The notes: generated from the letters alone by a model not told the origin. 64,000 nucleotides of DNA from Excoecaria cochinchinensis (GCA_947683425.1 CANTUQ010000297.1:496001-560000), one strand, 5' to 3'. Positions 24,883-36,340 are shown, counted from the first letter of the stretch. Program-made: numbers and translations.

Positions 24883-25102
24883 AACTGGTCTGATCGAGCG
24901 TAGATTTGCCTCGAGGTGCCCCGTTCGGGGAGTACTTTCTTCGAATTGTTCTGATCGGGAGACATACGTTGGCGGGATTTTTGAATTTTGCACGGCACCT
25001 TTTCTGATGAGGCGTGCCTGTTTGCACAGCTATCATCATTCAATGCTGCGCGTGCTCCGAGGGTGACGCTTCATTCTTCGTACAGCCATTATGCTTTTAG
25101 GA

Positions 25103-25164
25103 CACGTGGCATACTGCTAGTGGTGAGACGGTTGGCGTGCCCCTGAAGTTTTAGCCTATAAATA
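25103..25164 (+). promoter_or_regulatory. Apparent promoter of the antisense gene (G-box and TATA box)
   Basis: CACGTG at 25103-25108 and TATAAATA at 25157-25164, about 50 bp apart, on the plus strand outside the LTR. The TATA context (CCTATAAATAGG) is close to the plant consensus, and the ATG at 25416 lies about 250 bp downstream. A possible 5'-UTR intron runs 25307-25393 (GTAAGT...CCCATTAG). Confidence 0.55.
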
Positions 25165-25415
25165 GGTGGCTTCTGTGCAGCTTTTCACTCATTTTTACAA
25201 TCCCTAGCGAAACTCTGCCAAATTTTCTTCTTGCTTCTTTCAGCCTTCACATTCTGGTGGCTTTTGCTCTCTGTTCCCTGAAGTTTTTCAAAGACCCTAC
25301 AATTAAGTAAGTAATCCCTTCTCGTTTCCCTTTGATTTTCCTCTGTTTTTCATTCCATTGCGCTTCTGCATTCATCTTGATTTATCCCATTAGAGACCAG
25401 AAGCTTGCATCGAAA

Positions 25416-27873
25416 ATGGCTTCGAGTAGTAGGCAGTCGATAGATAGAACCTTCATGGAGGAGTATAGGGATAAGGCGGCGGTTGATCGTTTTTCCTGGC
25501 TAAGTCCTAGAGAAGTGGCCAAGATCCCTTCCCAGTATGACCTTCCAGAGGATGTGCACGTAATGCCTTGCCTTGAATCCATGGCAGTGACGGAGGGGCC
25601 CTTCTGCAACCAGGGAAATGAATGGTTCATCTGCCATCTACCGAGCTTGGAGCAGGGATGAGGTTTCCCTTTGGCGCATTCGAGGTGGCGGTGTTGAGAG
25701 GGTATGGGATCGCCCCCAACCAGCTTCATCCGAACGGATGGAGATTGGTGGCTTGCTTCAAGATCTTGTGCCGGATAGAGGGAGTAGCCCCGACCTTGGA
25801 TCTCTTCACCCATTTCTTCTATGTGTCGGGTCGGAGTGATGGCACATAGTGCTTCTTCACCAGCCGACCGAAGAGGAAGCTTTTTGCAGTCCCCTCCTCG
25901 ATGAAAGGGTACAAGGAAAAGTACTTTCTTGTGGGGATGATCGGCGAATTCGGAGTGCCGCTAACCCCATCGGAAGGAGCCATCATACTGAAGGATCAGG
26001 CGGCTGGACAACCCTTGTACGAGGCCGATATCAAGTTGATGGACGCCGTGATGAGACAAGGAGGTCCCTATAATTCCGACTTCCTGTTGGGGATCGTGTT
26101 CAGGTCTTCAAGCTCTGAAGCTATTGAAAACGAAGAACGTGAGCATTGGGATTGGTGCAGAGGGGGCAGCATAAATTATCAATCATGCATTGCATCTGCA
26201 TTGAGTATTTATTTTTCTATAAATAACACTTATCTTGCTTATCTATGCGACGCAGTTGCGATGGCTGGTGGGGATCACATGACAAGGCAGCTTGCCGTGC
26301 GGGCTAAGGCTAAAAGAGATGCCGAGCGTGCCGCGAAGGAGCAGAGGAAGAAGAGGAAGATCCTACCGATTTCGGAAGTGCGTGCCACGCTGGCTCCAGC
26401 TCCTCGCGCCGCTGCCCCGATCGCCGCGGTGCCTATTTTTGTTGCTGCACCTGCTACCGCAGCCGCCACCTCGGTGACAGCTGCTGTAGTTTCATCCTCA
26501 CGCCCGATTTCGAACATCTCAAAGGGCCAGCAATCTCAAAGGCAGCAGTTAATACTGTGGGATGAGTCTGATGAGGAGGAGGTGCCAGGGGCTGTCCGTC
26601 TTCCCAGCATTCTGTCCCTGAGGGAGATAGCGCAAGGAAAAGTTGCCCGTTTGGATGAGGCTGCCCACAGGTAGGCCGAGGAATCCGCTTGGAAGAAGGC
26701 CACTGACCTGGTAGCCGAGGTAAATGCTCGGGTGGCGGCTAGGGGCAAAGCTATTGTGCAAAGTGAGCCGGCCCGGCGAGCCGACAGGCGACTCGTGGCT
26801 TTGAAGGAGTTCTTAAAGGAGAACTTTGGCGACGACTGGTCGGCAAGCAACAAAGCGGTTGCTAGCCATCTTTGCTGAGAGATTCTTCAGGAGGATGACT
26901 TCAAGGCCATGGGAGATCCCAACTCGCTTGCTCGGGAGCTCAGTATGTTTAACCAGCAAAGCCTGGAGGTAAGATTTGTTGTCCTGATTTTTGTTGCCTA
27001 AAAAATGGCAAGGCCCCCCTTTTGCTAACGTTGGTATTTTCTTCTTCTTATAGCTGATCAGGAGGGGTCAGCGTATGCACGGCATGGCAAGCCTTTTGGA
27101 GGCCAAGTCAAAAGATGCTGCTAAGAAGAGGGGGGAGGCAATTGCTCAATGCGATGCTGCACAAAAAGAAAACTCTGCCCTTCGCCTTCAGGTGTCGAAA
27201 CTGCAGAAGGAGACCTCCACTCTCCGTGGGGAGGTGGTAGATGCGAGGAGGGAAGCATCTCGGCACGCCCAGGAGCTAAAGTCTCGGCTAGGCGAGGTTG
27301 ACCGGCTGAAGGGTGAGGTCTCATGCCTGACGGTTGATAGTGCCCAATGCCAGAAATTTGAAGAGGAGGCGACCAGACTGAGCGCTAAGTGCAAACTCCT
27401 AGGCACTGAGAGGGGTAAGGCCTTGGCAGAGTGCAACAGTCTCCAAGCCGAGCAGGATTCGCTGAAGGCTACTTTGGAGGAGAAGGAAGCCTTCTGGAGG
27501 AAGAAACTTGAAGAGGAGCTTGACTCTCAAAAAGAGTAGCTTCTTGATCAGCTGGGAGAAGCTCAAGGGAACCGGGAGCCATTTCCCTAGGGTTAATCTC
27601 GACTGGATGGAGGATCTTAGCATTTTGCTCGATCCACAATCTAGTGATGATGAAGAGGAGGTTCCTAGAGAGGAGGCGACCGACAGAGCGACCTCACTTA
27701 CTGAAGATCCTTCGCCAACTGGAGTTCAGCCAGACGCGCCCTCCGAAGTTGAGGCTGGCGCTACTTTGCCTGAGGTGGCTGCCGAGCCTTCTAAGCCTAT
27801 TGCCATCCCAGCTGTGGAGCCTGCTGCCGAGCCGAGCATGGAGGCAGTTGATGTAGAAATTGTAGATATATAG
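25416..27873 (+). pseudogene. Antisense extra gene of the Tat element (putative gypsy-type transposon protein), broken
   Basis: Runs opposite to gag-pol, downstream of integrase. The N-terminal part (FSWLSPREVAKIPSQYDLPE, then MRFPFGAFEVAVLRGYGIAP, NQLHPNGWRLVACFK, KLFAVPSSMKGYKEKYFLVG) resembles the plant 'putative gypsy-type transposon' domain (Transposase_28 family). A basic and Ala-rich linker follows, then a long coiled coil (27075-27536) and an acidic C-terminus. Introns are likely at 26139-26255 (GTGAGC...GCAG, 117 bp) and 26969-27053 (GTAAGA...TATAG, 85 bp, phase 0); the second joins two frames exactly. Breaks: a frameshift near 25615, TAG at 25847, TAG at 26672, TGA near 26876, TAG at 27537 and a frameshift near 27590. 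The role of such proteins is unknown. Confidence 0.65.
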
Positions 27874-27941
27874 AGAGATAGATTAGAAATTGTATACTTT
27901 ATTTTTGTATTCGTGTAAGTTGTGCAATATACAATTTTCTC

Positions 27942-27947
27942 AATAAA
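27942..27947 (+). terminator. Poly(A) signal of the antisense gene
   Basis: AATAAA about 70 bp after the stop codon at 27871-27873, following a TTTTGTAT-rich stretch like plant far-upstream elements. Confidence 0.5.
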
Positions 27948-28319
27948 TGACATTTTTCGCGTAAATTGCAAATTTCCACAGTTATGCATTCATGAATCTT
28001 CAATAACTTGTAAAATTGCATAAAATTTGCTAAGTTCGGATGTAGCTTTGCTAAAATGCATATAACTTGCTAATGTGAAACATGTTAATGAATCTCATAT
28101 ACTTCCTGAATTGGAATAAATTCTCAAGTCCAGTGACCGATTTGCCCAATCTGGTTTAGGATGCACGATTAGTCAGCCATTTGGAATGACTCTTGAGTCA
28201 GACTTCGAATCAAGCGAATAGTTTCGTTCGTCAAGTTAGTGCCTGATTTGCATTCCGGTTCGTGACCGTTGCATAACACTTATCTTGGAAGAAACATTTA
28301 CCTTAATGTTACGACAATT

Positions 28320-28625
28320 CTCACATCTCAGATTCGGGATGGGCGTCGAATCTAGCGAATTAATCAGCACAAGCGAGGCGCGTTTCGCATTTTTAGATCG
28401 GGAGTATAGCCGATCCTAATGGAAGGGATCGACATAAGGTTCGTAGTTCTCGTATCTTTGGATCGAAAGTATAGCCGATCCTAACGGTTGAACTGTCGGG
28501 CACTTGTCCTTTTACGCATCTTGGGATCGGCAGTTGCGTCGATTCTAATGGTTGGACTATCTTCAAGGAAATGGATTCCAACTTTTGCATTTTTGGCTCG
28601 GGATGAGCGTCGAGCCTAGCGTATA
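28320..28625. repeat. Diverged short tandem repeats in the 3' region of the Tat element
   Basis: Four or five imperfect copies of roughly 65-70 bp share words such as TTTGGATCGAAAGTATAGCC and GATCGGCAGTTGCGTCGATT, each with a 'GATCGGGA(g)T...CGATCCTAA(t)GG' core. They lie between integrase and the antisense gene. The wider interval 27948-28731 has no coding region. Confidence 0.55.
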
Positions 28626-28731
28626 AGTTATGCCATGTATGCTCTACAAAAGGATGAAAAAGAACCTTTTTACACGGAGATGAAAAGGAACCTCTTTCAT
28701 TGATTGAATATCATTGGATCCGGATACATTA

Positions 28732-29950
28732 TTACAAGTGGTACTTTTTAAGTACTTCAACATTCCAGCTCCGGGGGATGTCTTGCCCTTCTATTGTTTT
28801 GAGCCTGTATGTGCTCGGGCTTAAGACTTTGGAGATCTCATAAGGCCCTTCCTAGTTTGGCATTAGCTTCCCAACTCCTGCATTACCCGAGCCTTTATCT
28901 GCCTTTCTAAGCACCAGGTCACCTACATTGAAAGCTCTAGACTTCACCTTAGTGTTGTGGTATCTGGCGATCCTTTGCTTGTAGGAGGCGATTTTGACAT
29001 AGGCATCCTCCCTCCTTTCTTCTAACAGATCTAGATCTTGGCACCTTCCTTGGATGTTCATCTGCTCGGAGTAGAATGCCGATCTGTGGGATAGGAGGCC
29101 GACCTCTACAGATATCATTGCTTCGGAGCCGTAGACAAGAGAGAATGACGTTTGCTGAGTGCTTGTCCTCGATAAAGTTCTGTAAGAACACAGGACACTC
29201 TGCAGTTCTTCAGTCCAGTTGCCTTTCGCCTCACCTAGTCGTTTCTTCAACCCTTCTAGAATGGTCCGGTTGGAGACCTCCGTCATTCCATTGCTTTGAG
29301 GGTGAGTGACTGAGGTGAATCTCAAATTGATGTTGAGGCCTTGGCAAAAATCTCTGAAGATTGAGCTGTCGAACTGCTTGCCATTATATAAAATGAAAAC
29401 GTTAGGTAAGCCATACATGCAGATGATATTCCTCCATACAAAGTTCTTGACCTTCTCTGCTGTGATCGCTGCCAGAGGCTCTGCTTCGATCCATTTGGAG
29501 AAGTGGTCAACTGCCACGATGAGAAACTTCATCTGCCTTTTTGCTTGCGGAAAAGGTCCCAGGATATCCAAGCCCCATTAATCAAACGGCCACGCGACCC
29601 CGATCGGCTATTGGTCATTTTCGTGCTGTCTTATGACCCTTCCATGAACTTGGCATTGCGGGCATTTCCTTACTTTCTCCTGAGCATCTCTGAAAAATGC
29701 TCGGCCAGAAGTACCATGTTTGAAGTACCTTCCTTGCTAATGCTCTGCTAGCTTCGTGCGCCCCGCAGATGCCTTCATGGACCTCCCTGAGGATGTAGTC
29801 TCCTTCTTCCTCCATCACACATTTGAGCCATGGATGGCTGAAAACTTTTTTGTACAGATCACCGTTAATTATGGAGTAATTGAGGGATTTGCGAGATACC
29901 TTTCGAGCTTCGGTTTTATCCTCCTGCAGCTGTCCTGTCTGTAGGTACTG
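28732..29950 (-). pseudogene. Integrase of the Tat element
   Basis: Would insert the element DNA into the genome. The zinc-binding N-terminus lies near 29830-29690 (HEGICGAHEASRALARKVLQ, then a Cys pair in a shifted frame). The catalytic core begins at LDILGPFP (29566) with AVDHFSKWIEAEPL. The second catalytic Asp is replaced by Tyr (FILYNGKQFD, near 29390), while the Glu is kept (MTEVSNRTILEGL, near 29275). The C-terminal GPY/F motif (EGPYEISKV) and the basic end RSWNVEVLKKYH lie at 28850-28735, after a stop at 28852-28854 where the family has Trp. Frame changes occur near 29610. Not functional. Confidence 0.85.
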
Positions 29951-29965
29951 CTTGATCGAGCTCAT

Positions 29966-30945
29966 TCAGGTTTCTTCCCATTGATTAATCTCCATCATTT
30001 CTGGCTCGTCTAAGGAGGAGGAGGTTTGGTCGATGACAATGATATTTGCTTCTATTATTCCTTGCTCGAAAGCAGATATTTTTGTCAGCCGATCGACTTT
30101 AGATGTTTGATCTCTCGGCACCTTCTGGAGGTTCCATTTTGATCCAGATTCTTCAAGTATTTTGATAGCGGCCTTGACCTTTGCCAAATACTGGATCATG
30201 CTGGCTTCTCTGGCTTCGAAGGTGCCTAAGACTTGGCTTGTCATGAGTTGAGAGTCGCTTTTAATGGTCACTGACTCTGACTGGATGGCATGAAGGGGTC
30301 TCAATCCTTAAAAAAGTGCCTCGTACTTTGCCACGTTATTAGAAGTTTTAAAATTAAGCTTTATTGCATACCTTATTGCAATGCCCAAGGGGCCCGTTAT
30401 TACAATGCCCACGCCTCCTCGAGTGTCATTTGCTGCGCCGTTTACTATCATTTCCCAACTTAGGCATTTGGGCTGACCTTGGGGTTCTTCACCAGTGAAT
30501 TCAGCAACAAAATCTGCTAGAGCTTGAGCCTTTATTACCGTTCTGGGCTCATACCTCACATCCTACGACTGCAGCTTGATCGCCCATCCCACCATCTTGC
30601 CTTCCAGGTCCGATGTCTGAAAAATTTTCCTGATCAGATAACCCGAATGGACCACTATCGTGTGCGCCTCGAAGTACTACCTTAACTTTCTTGCGCATAT
30701 CATAAGGGCGATGATGAGCTGCTCGACTGGTCCTTTCTTTAAGTCCGCACCCTTGAGTACTTGGCTGACGTAGTACACCGACAGTTGATGGGTCCCTTCT
30801 TCTCTTACTAGGACACCTGTAACGGCTTCACCAGAGGTGGACAAATAAAGGCACAAGTTTTCAAGTTTTCACCTGGTATCGGTCGGCTGAGCAGTGGCCG
30901 GTTAGTGAGGAATTTCTTTAACTTTTCGAAGGCTTGCTGGCAGTC
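29966..30945 (-). pseudogene. RNase H region of the Tat element
   Basis: From about 30940 (FEKLKKFLTN, the RT-RNase H connection) to 29966. The RNase H core reads WEMIVNGAANDTRGGVGIVI, NNVAKYEALF and KSDSQLMTSQ. The first catalytic Asp of the family (VDGA) is Asn here, and the conserved AEYEAL is AKYEAL; the central Glu and the Asp of SDSQ remain. Stops lie at 30308-30310 and 29966-29968, and the stretch 30560-30840 is shifted and damaged. Not functional. Confidence 0.8.
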
Positions 30946-31023
30946 TTCCCCCCAATTTAATGTCTCACTCTTCCTTAGCTTTTTGAAGAAAGGAGTACAT
31001 CGGTTGGCTGATGAGGAGATGAA

Positions 31024-31794
31024 TCATCCTAGGGCAGTGATTCTCCCGTTCAGCTTCTGGACGTCTTTTATGCTTCTGGGGGGTTGCATCTCGAGGATGG
31101 CTTTTATTTTCTCCGGATTAGCTTCGATCCCCCTCTGAGAAACCATTAAGCCTAAAAAATTTCCTGAGGGGACTCCGAAGATGCACTTTTCGGGATTGAG
31201 CTTCATCCGAAATTTATTTAATGTGCAAAAAACTTTGGCCAGATCGGCGGGATATTTTTCAGGGCTCATGCTTTTGACGATCATGCCGTCCACATATACC
31301 TCTAAATTTTGCCCGATCTGGTCTCTGAAAATTTTATTCATGAGATGCTGATACGTGGCACCAGCATTCTTTAGACCGAACGGCATCACCCTATAGCAAA
31401 AGGTTCCGTCGTCTGTGATGAAACTGATTTTTTCCTGATCTACAAGCCACATCAGGATCTAGTGGTAACCAGCGTACGCGTCGAGGAGGGAGTAAATGGC
31501 ATAGCCTACAGTGGCGTCCACCAATTGGTCCATACTTGGCAGGGGGTAGCTATTTTTGGGACATGCTTTATTGAGATCCGTGAAGTCCACGCACATTCGC
31601 AGCTTCCCTAACTTCTTTTTTACTAGGACCACGTTAGCGAGCCACTCGGGATAGTCTATCTCTCGAATTTTTTCGGTCTTTAGTAGCCTATTCACCTCCT
31701 CAGATATGAATTTCCTCCGATCGAGCGCATGCCTCCGAAGCTTTTGCCTGACCGAGGGATGAGTTGGGTCCACATTTAATTTGTGGCTGATCAC
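31024..31794 (-). pseudogene. Reverse transcriptase of the Tat element
   Basis: Typical Ty3/gypsy RT: LVKKKLGKLRMCVDFTDLNK, ACPKNSYPLPSMDQLVDATV, FCYRVMPFGLKNAGATYQHL, FLGLMVSQRGIEANPEKIKA. The catalytic box YVDD is YVDG (LEVYVDGMIVKS), which removes a metal-binding Asp. A TAG follows DAYAGYH at 31457-31459, where the family has Gln. It is in frame with the protease upstream (31987-32781), separated by three further stops in 31794-31989. Damage here is all point changes, with no indel over about 1.7 kb. Confidence 0.9.
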
Positions 31795-31986
31795 TTTTGG
31801 ATCTATGCTGGGAATATCCTCTGGCTTCTAGGCGAAGGACGCTTGATTTATCATCAAGACCCGCATGATAGCGTTTTCTGTTTTTGTGTCCATGCTGGTC
31901 CTGACTTAAACGTTTTTTCCTTTTGACAACACCCTTGTCTTCACCTCTTCAGCAGGGTCCATTCTTGGTCTCTCCACCTGCTCAGG

Positions 31987-32781
31987 CTACTCCAGACCTG
32001 GCTCTACAACCATGGCCTCCCTCTGTTGCTTTATCATGGTGACGTATGCTTCTCGTGATGCCTTTTGATCGCCTCTCAGGATGGCGACGCCCCCTTTGGT
32101 TGGGATTTTCATCACCATGTACCGTACCTTGGTGACAGCTCCGGTTTGGAAAAGCAGCGGCCTACCGAAAATGGCATTATAGGCAAAAGTCATGTCAATC
32201 ACCATAAAAGTTACCTTACATTCATGAGCGATTGCCTCTTGGCCAAGTTCGACGGATCCCACCACCGGGATAGTAGCATTGCCGAGCCCAATCAATGGTG
32301 TGGCGTTCGGTTTCAACTCTTCGATCGGGAGCCCCATTGCTCGGTAGGCCTGAAGGATAAGCACGTTGACAGCACTACCGTTATCCACTAGGATTCTTTT
32401 GACATTGAAGTTGTTAATCCGAGCTCTTACAATGAGAGCGTCCTCATGTGAAAACATGATGTCTCGTGCGTCTTCGCTGGATATGGTGACTGAGGCTAGC
32501 TGTCCGGCCTGGTGGGAGAGGTTAACACCCTTTCCCTTTCTTTTTCTGGAGAGGTCTTCTCCATAGGATGATCCTCTGGTGATCACATATATTATCCCGG
32601 TGTACGGCCTGCGCGGGTTGGCATTCCTCGGGTTTCTATGCTCATTATCATTGTCTGAGCCAAAATCATCCCTCCGAGGCTTCAACTGTCTACAGGGACT
32701 CTCCCCTCTAGCCGGGCCTATGAATTTGTTGAGGGACCCCCTTCGTATCAGCCTTTCGATCTCTTTTTTAGCGAGGTACAC
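31987..32781 (-). pseudogene. Protease of the Tat element
   Basis: Aspartic protease domain at residues about 125-220: VKRILVDNGSAVNVLILQAY with the D-N-G active site seen in the Tat group, then GLPIEELKPNATPLIGLGNA and the flap/second half ending NAIFGRPLLFQTGAVTKVRY. The frame is open for 264 codons, but a frameshift near 32770 separates it from gag and stops separate it from RT. Confidence 0.8.
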
Positions 32782-33707
32782 TCGTCAGTCAGGTGACCGA
32801 CCTCTCTGTAAAACTCACAATATTTCTTGGGGTCCCTCCTAATTCTGCTCCTTTCGGACAGCTTCCTGGGCCAGTTGACCTTGCTGTGCTTTTCTTTGAT
32901 CCACATCAGCACTGTGGCCGGGTTGGCATTGAGTGGAGTGAAGGTTCTGAGCGGGCGATCATCCGAGCATTCAGCCCTGTCCCGTCCGGGCTCCTTCCTT
33001 TTGCCCAGATTCCTGAAAGTTGCAGCTCGGTCTGGGCTTCTTGTTGTCCATTCGAATCGGAAAGCTCTATTGAATGAGCGACCGTTTGGGTGCTGTAGCC
33101 GATCCATTACATTGGTCCTTCTTCCCCTGTTGGACCTTAGGGCGTCATCCAGTTGGATGTGCTGCCTAGCCCTCTCCATTAGATCGGCAAAGCTGGTTGG
33201 GGGTCTTGTTGTTATTGATTCAAACAAAGGGCGGTCAGCGATGCCCCCAGCTAAGGCGTTAGTCGCCATCTCAACACTGACATTCCTCACCTCAGACATG
33301 GTAGTTTGGAACCTGTCGATGTAGTCTCGAAGACTTTTATCGGATCTCTGATAGAGGTTGCACATCTCACCAATTTTGGTGCACGCGTCTGCATGATAAA
33401 TCTCGTGGTGAACTGCTCCTTGAGTTGTTTGAAGGAGGTAATTGATTCCTATGGCAGCTCATGGAACCAATTAACAGCGTCTCCTCCCAAGGTGGCGGAA
33501 AAGATTCTGCAGGCTATCCTCTCGTCGTAGGTGTAGACCTGCACTTTAGTCAGATATTCTGCTAAATGAGTGGTGGGATCAGTTTTACCTGTATATTTGT
33601 CCATCACCACGTCTCTCCACCTGGGAGGTAGCTCGAAGTCTGTGATCTCCCTGCAAAATGGGGAGGCAGTATTCCTGCATGTGTTCCCCTCAAACGTGCC
33701 TTTCTTG
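32748..33707 (-). pseudogene. gag: gag (middle and C-terminal part) of the Tat element
   Basis: Capsid region: FELPPRWRDVVMDKYTGKTD, HLAEYLTKVQVYTYDERIA, then after a frameshift near 33370 LRDYIDRFQTTMSEVRNVSV and ALAGGIADRPLFESI. The C-terminus carries the Tat-type zinc motif CEFYREVGHLTDEC. There is a TAG near 33452 after AVNWFHELP. The CACTA transposon cuts the gene between 33707 and 37024; removing it and one GGA restores a continuous reading at the junction. Confidence 0.85.
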
Positions 33708-33731
33708 GGACACTACAAGAAATCTGAGAAA

Positions 33732-34088
33732 TAGAGACGGAAAATAGAGACGGAATTCCGTCTCTAATTGAAAATAGAGACGGAAATAGAGATGGAAATT
33801 TTCCGTCTCTATTTCGTCGGTCTCTAAAAATTAGAGACCAAAATGTTCCGTCTCTATTTTTAGAGACGGAATGGACGTTTCCGTCTCTAAAAATAGAGAC
33901 GGAATAACTTATTCCGTCTCTATTTTTAGAGACGGAAGGAGCATTTCGGTCTCTAAAAATAGAGACGGAAAGAACGATTCCGTCTCTATTTTTAGAGACG
34001 GAAACTCAATTCCGTCTCTAAAAATAGAGACGGAAAAACTTTTTCCGTCTCTATTTTTAGAGACGGAAAATCAATTCCGTCTCTATTT
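33732..34088. repeat. Left subterminal repeat array of the CACTA element
   Basis: Alternating direct and inverted copies of TTCCGTCTCT separated by short A/T spacers, so that neighbouring copies form hairpins. Such subterminal motifs bind the element's own DNA-binding protein in En/Spm. Confidence 0.9.
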
Positions 34089-34363
34089 TTTTTTGGAATT
34101 TTTTTTAATATATTAAAATAAATAATATTAAATTTAAATATTCCTTAATTTTATATAATGAATTTTCATCTCTAATTTATTGAATTTTTTTCATATATTA
34201 AAAATAAATAATATTAAATTTAAATTATTCTTAATTTTATATAATGAAAAAAATTAAATAAACAATAAATAATTATGAAAATATTGTATTATTGAATGTA
34301 TTAATATATGAAAAGTGTAGTGAGATTACAAATAAAAAAAGATAAAAATTCTAAAAATAATAA

Positions 34364-34531
34364 CTAAGATGGAGGAGAATGCAGACAATCAGCAAACGGT
34401 GTTTGCGGGTCAGCAGGTAATATACGGCTAATGAAGTCCTCCAGCATATTGATACGGTCCATTAGTACGCCAACCATACCGCGTAGCTCAATGACCTCAT
34501 TAGTACGCCGACCGTCTTCAACTTCTGTCCA
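34364..34531 (-). pseudogene. Possible last exon of a CACTA-encoded protein
   Basis: A 52-codon minus-strand stretch, VEDGRRTNEVIELRGMVGVL then MDRINMLEDFISRILPADPQ, ending TPFADCLHSPPS and a stop at 34366-34364. The heptad-like spacing suggests a coiled coil. An AG acceptor lies just upstream near 34525. It resembles C-termini of plant transposon proteins only loosely; the rest of the gene is missing. Confidence 0.3.
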
Positions 34532-35842
34532 TATTACTCATTAATATTAAACTGCTTAGAAAAAATCATAAAGTCGAAGTTAGTATTTAATCCCTAATTA
34601 GTTTTACATAATGATTCATTTCCATAAATTAAAATCACAAATATTTTATAAAAAAACGGACAGAGTTCCCCCTATACGGGTCCCTATCCCCCTGTCAAAC
34701 ATGAGCAATTTTAACATTTCGGTAAAATATCAACCAATCGCAACTCCACAACAAACTCATTGTAATAAGAAATTTACATTTGTAATTTCTATGGTACTGT
34801 AAATATAACTTTCCCATATTAGTTGCAACCTCCATTTCAGATGATCAAATCACAAAAAGAGAGCCGGTAATAATGGTCATAATTAATACTGCATTGCTAT
34901 ACAGTTTCATATGAAGTGCACACAGCAGGCCTATTGAATTTGAAACGTGTGCTGTTGCATCAAGCAATAAAAATAGAAACAAGGTAGACAGGGAATTACC
35001 ACAGACATACATACGATTGCAAGTTGCACAATCTTCTGATTGAAAGATATCCATCATCCATGTTCTATCCAGCAGACACAGGCAAAAGAAAAGAAAAGAA
35101 AAGAAAAGAAAAGAAAACTCAATAGCCCTAGTACTTGACAAACCTCAGCAGCCAACATTCTTGGAACCATAGTTTGAATCTGGCCTAAGCTTTGTTCCAA
35201 ATTGTTCCTCGATCTTTGACATCTTGAGACTATCGCATCTCGAGTAATTACCTCAAGTAACACAAAGAGCACTATCACAACAAACTTTTGGCTATATTTA
35301 CACTAATAAAACTGCATCAAACAATACAAAAGAATCAAATGATTCAGTCATGAATATCCCAGAAAACAAACCATAATCCAGGAAAATCTACCTGGAAATA
35401 TATAACTGAACAAGTTTACAAAGAAGCTAACAAAATAACTTTACAATTTCGTTTCAATGGCAGAAATAGCTACACCGTAATAACTTATCAATTTTCAATA
35501 TCTAATTGTCAATAAGCTAAAGGAGTTATTTAATAGCAAATAAAACCAGAACCATATATCAGCATTCCCTAATATACATAATTTGCCAATTAGACATTAA
35601 ACTTCAGTACACATAACACAAAAATTCCATAGCATGGTTATCTTATATAAAATCATATGGAAAGGTAGATTTGATTTACTCCAACCAATTGCTCAATTAA
35701 CACAGAAAATTTATCAATCAATTCAGTAAACATTAACCACGCATATACTGTAAATATAAATCGTACCTTAACAATTTAATTTATAAATAAATCTTTTGGA
35801 AAAGGTAAGTTTGGTGGCCACTAACCGATTTTTCTGATATTT

Positions 35843-36340
35843 TTGGCTCATTTTACCATCGCCAGAGACTCGCCGGAAGCTAGCCGGAGCTCCACCGAAG
35901 ACACCGAAATCACAGGGAGGAAGCTTGGAGCGCCGGGGTTGGTTTTCCGGTGGTCACGCGCCGTGAAGATCGTTCATTTCGCCGGAATCGACGCCGAAAG
36001 CTTCGGTCTTCTCCCTCTCCGATCTGCTCATCACCGGCAATTTAGGAGGATCCACGGCCACCGGAAGCTTCGTCTTGCCGCTGTGAGTCCAGTCGTGCCG
36101 TTCGTGTCGCCTCTCGCTGTCGGAGTTCGCCGGAGAAGCTCGCGATTTTTCCTCCCTCTCCTGGAACGCCGACGTCGCGATGGAGGGGAAAAGGACGCCG
36201 AGATCGGTGTTGCGAGGAGCCGCTGCTCGCCGTTGACCACCGCCAGCTGCTCTGCCCCCCTTCCGCCGTGCTCCGCCCCCTCTCCCTCTCTTCGGTTTCT
36301 TTCCCCCGCTTCCTCACCGATTTTGTCCCTCTTACTTTTT
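35843..36340. other. GC-rich internal block of the CACTA element
   Basis: Rich in CGCCGG/GGAGCTCC words, in contrast to its AT-rich surroundings. The plus strand has a 183-codon frame (35843-36394) of low-complexity Arg/Ser/Pro composition; overlapping frames exist on the minus strand. No conserved domain is seen. It could be the old first exon/5' region of the transposase gene or a captured gene piece. Confidence 0.45.

Noticed and set aside
33732..34088. Regular GAGACGG repeats as a CRISPR-like or satellite array
   Set aside because: They are subterminal motifs of a CACTA transposon, with matching array, ends and target duplication on the other side.
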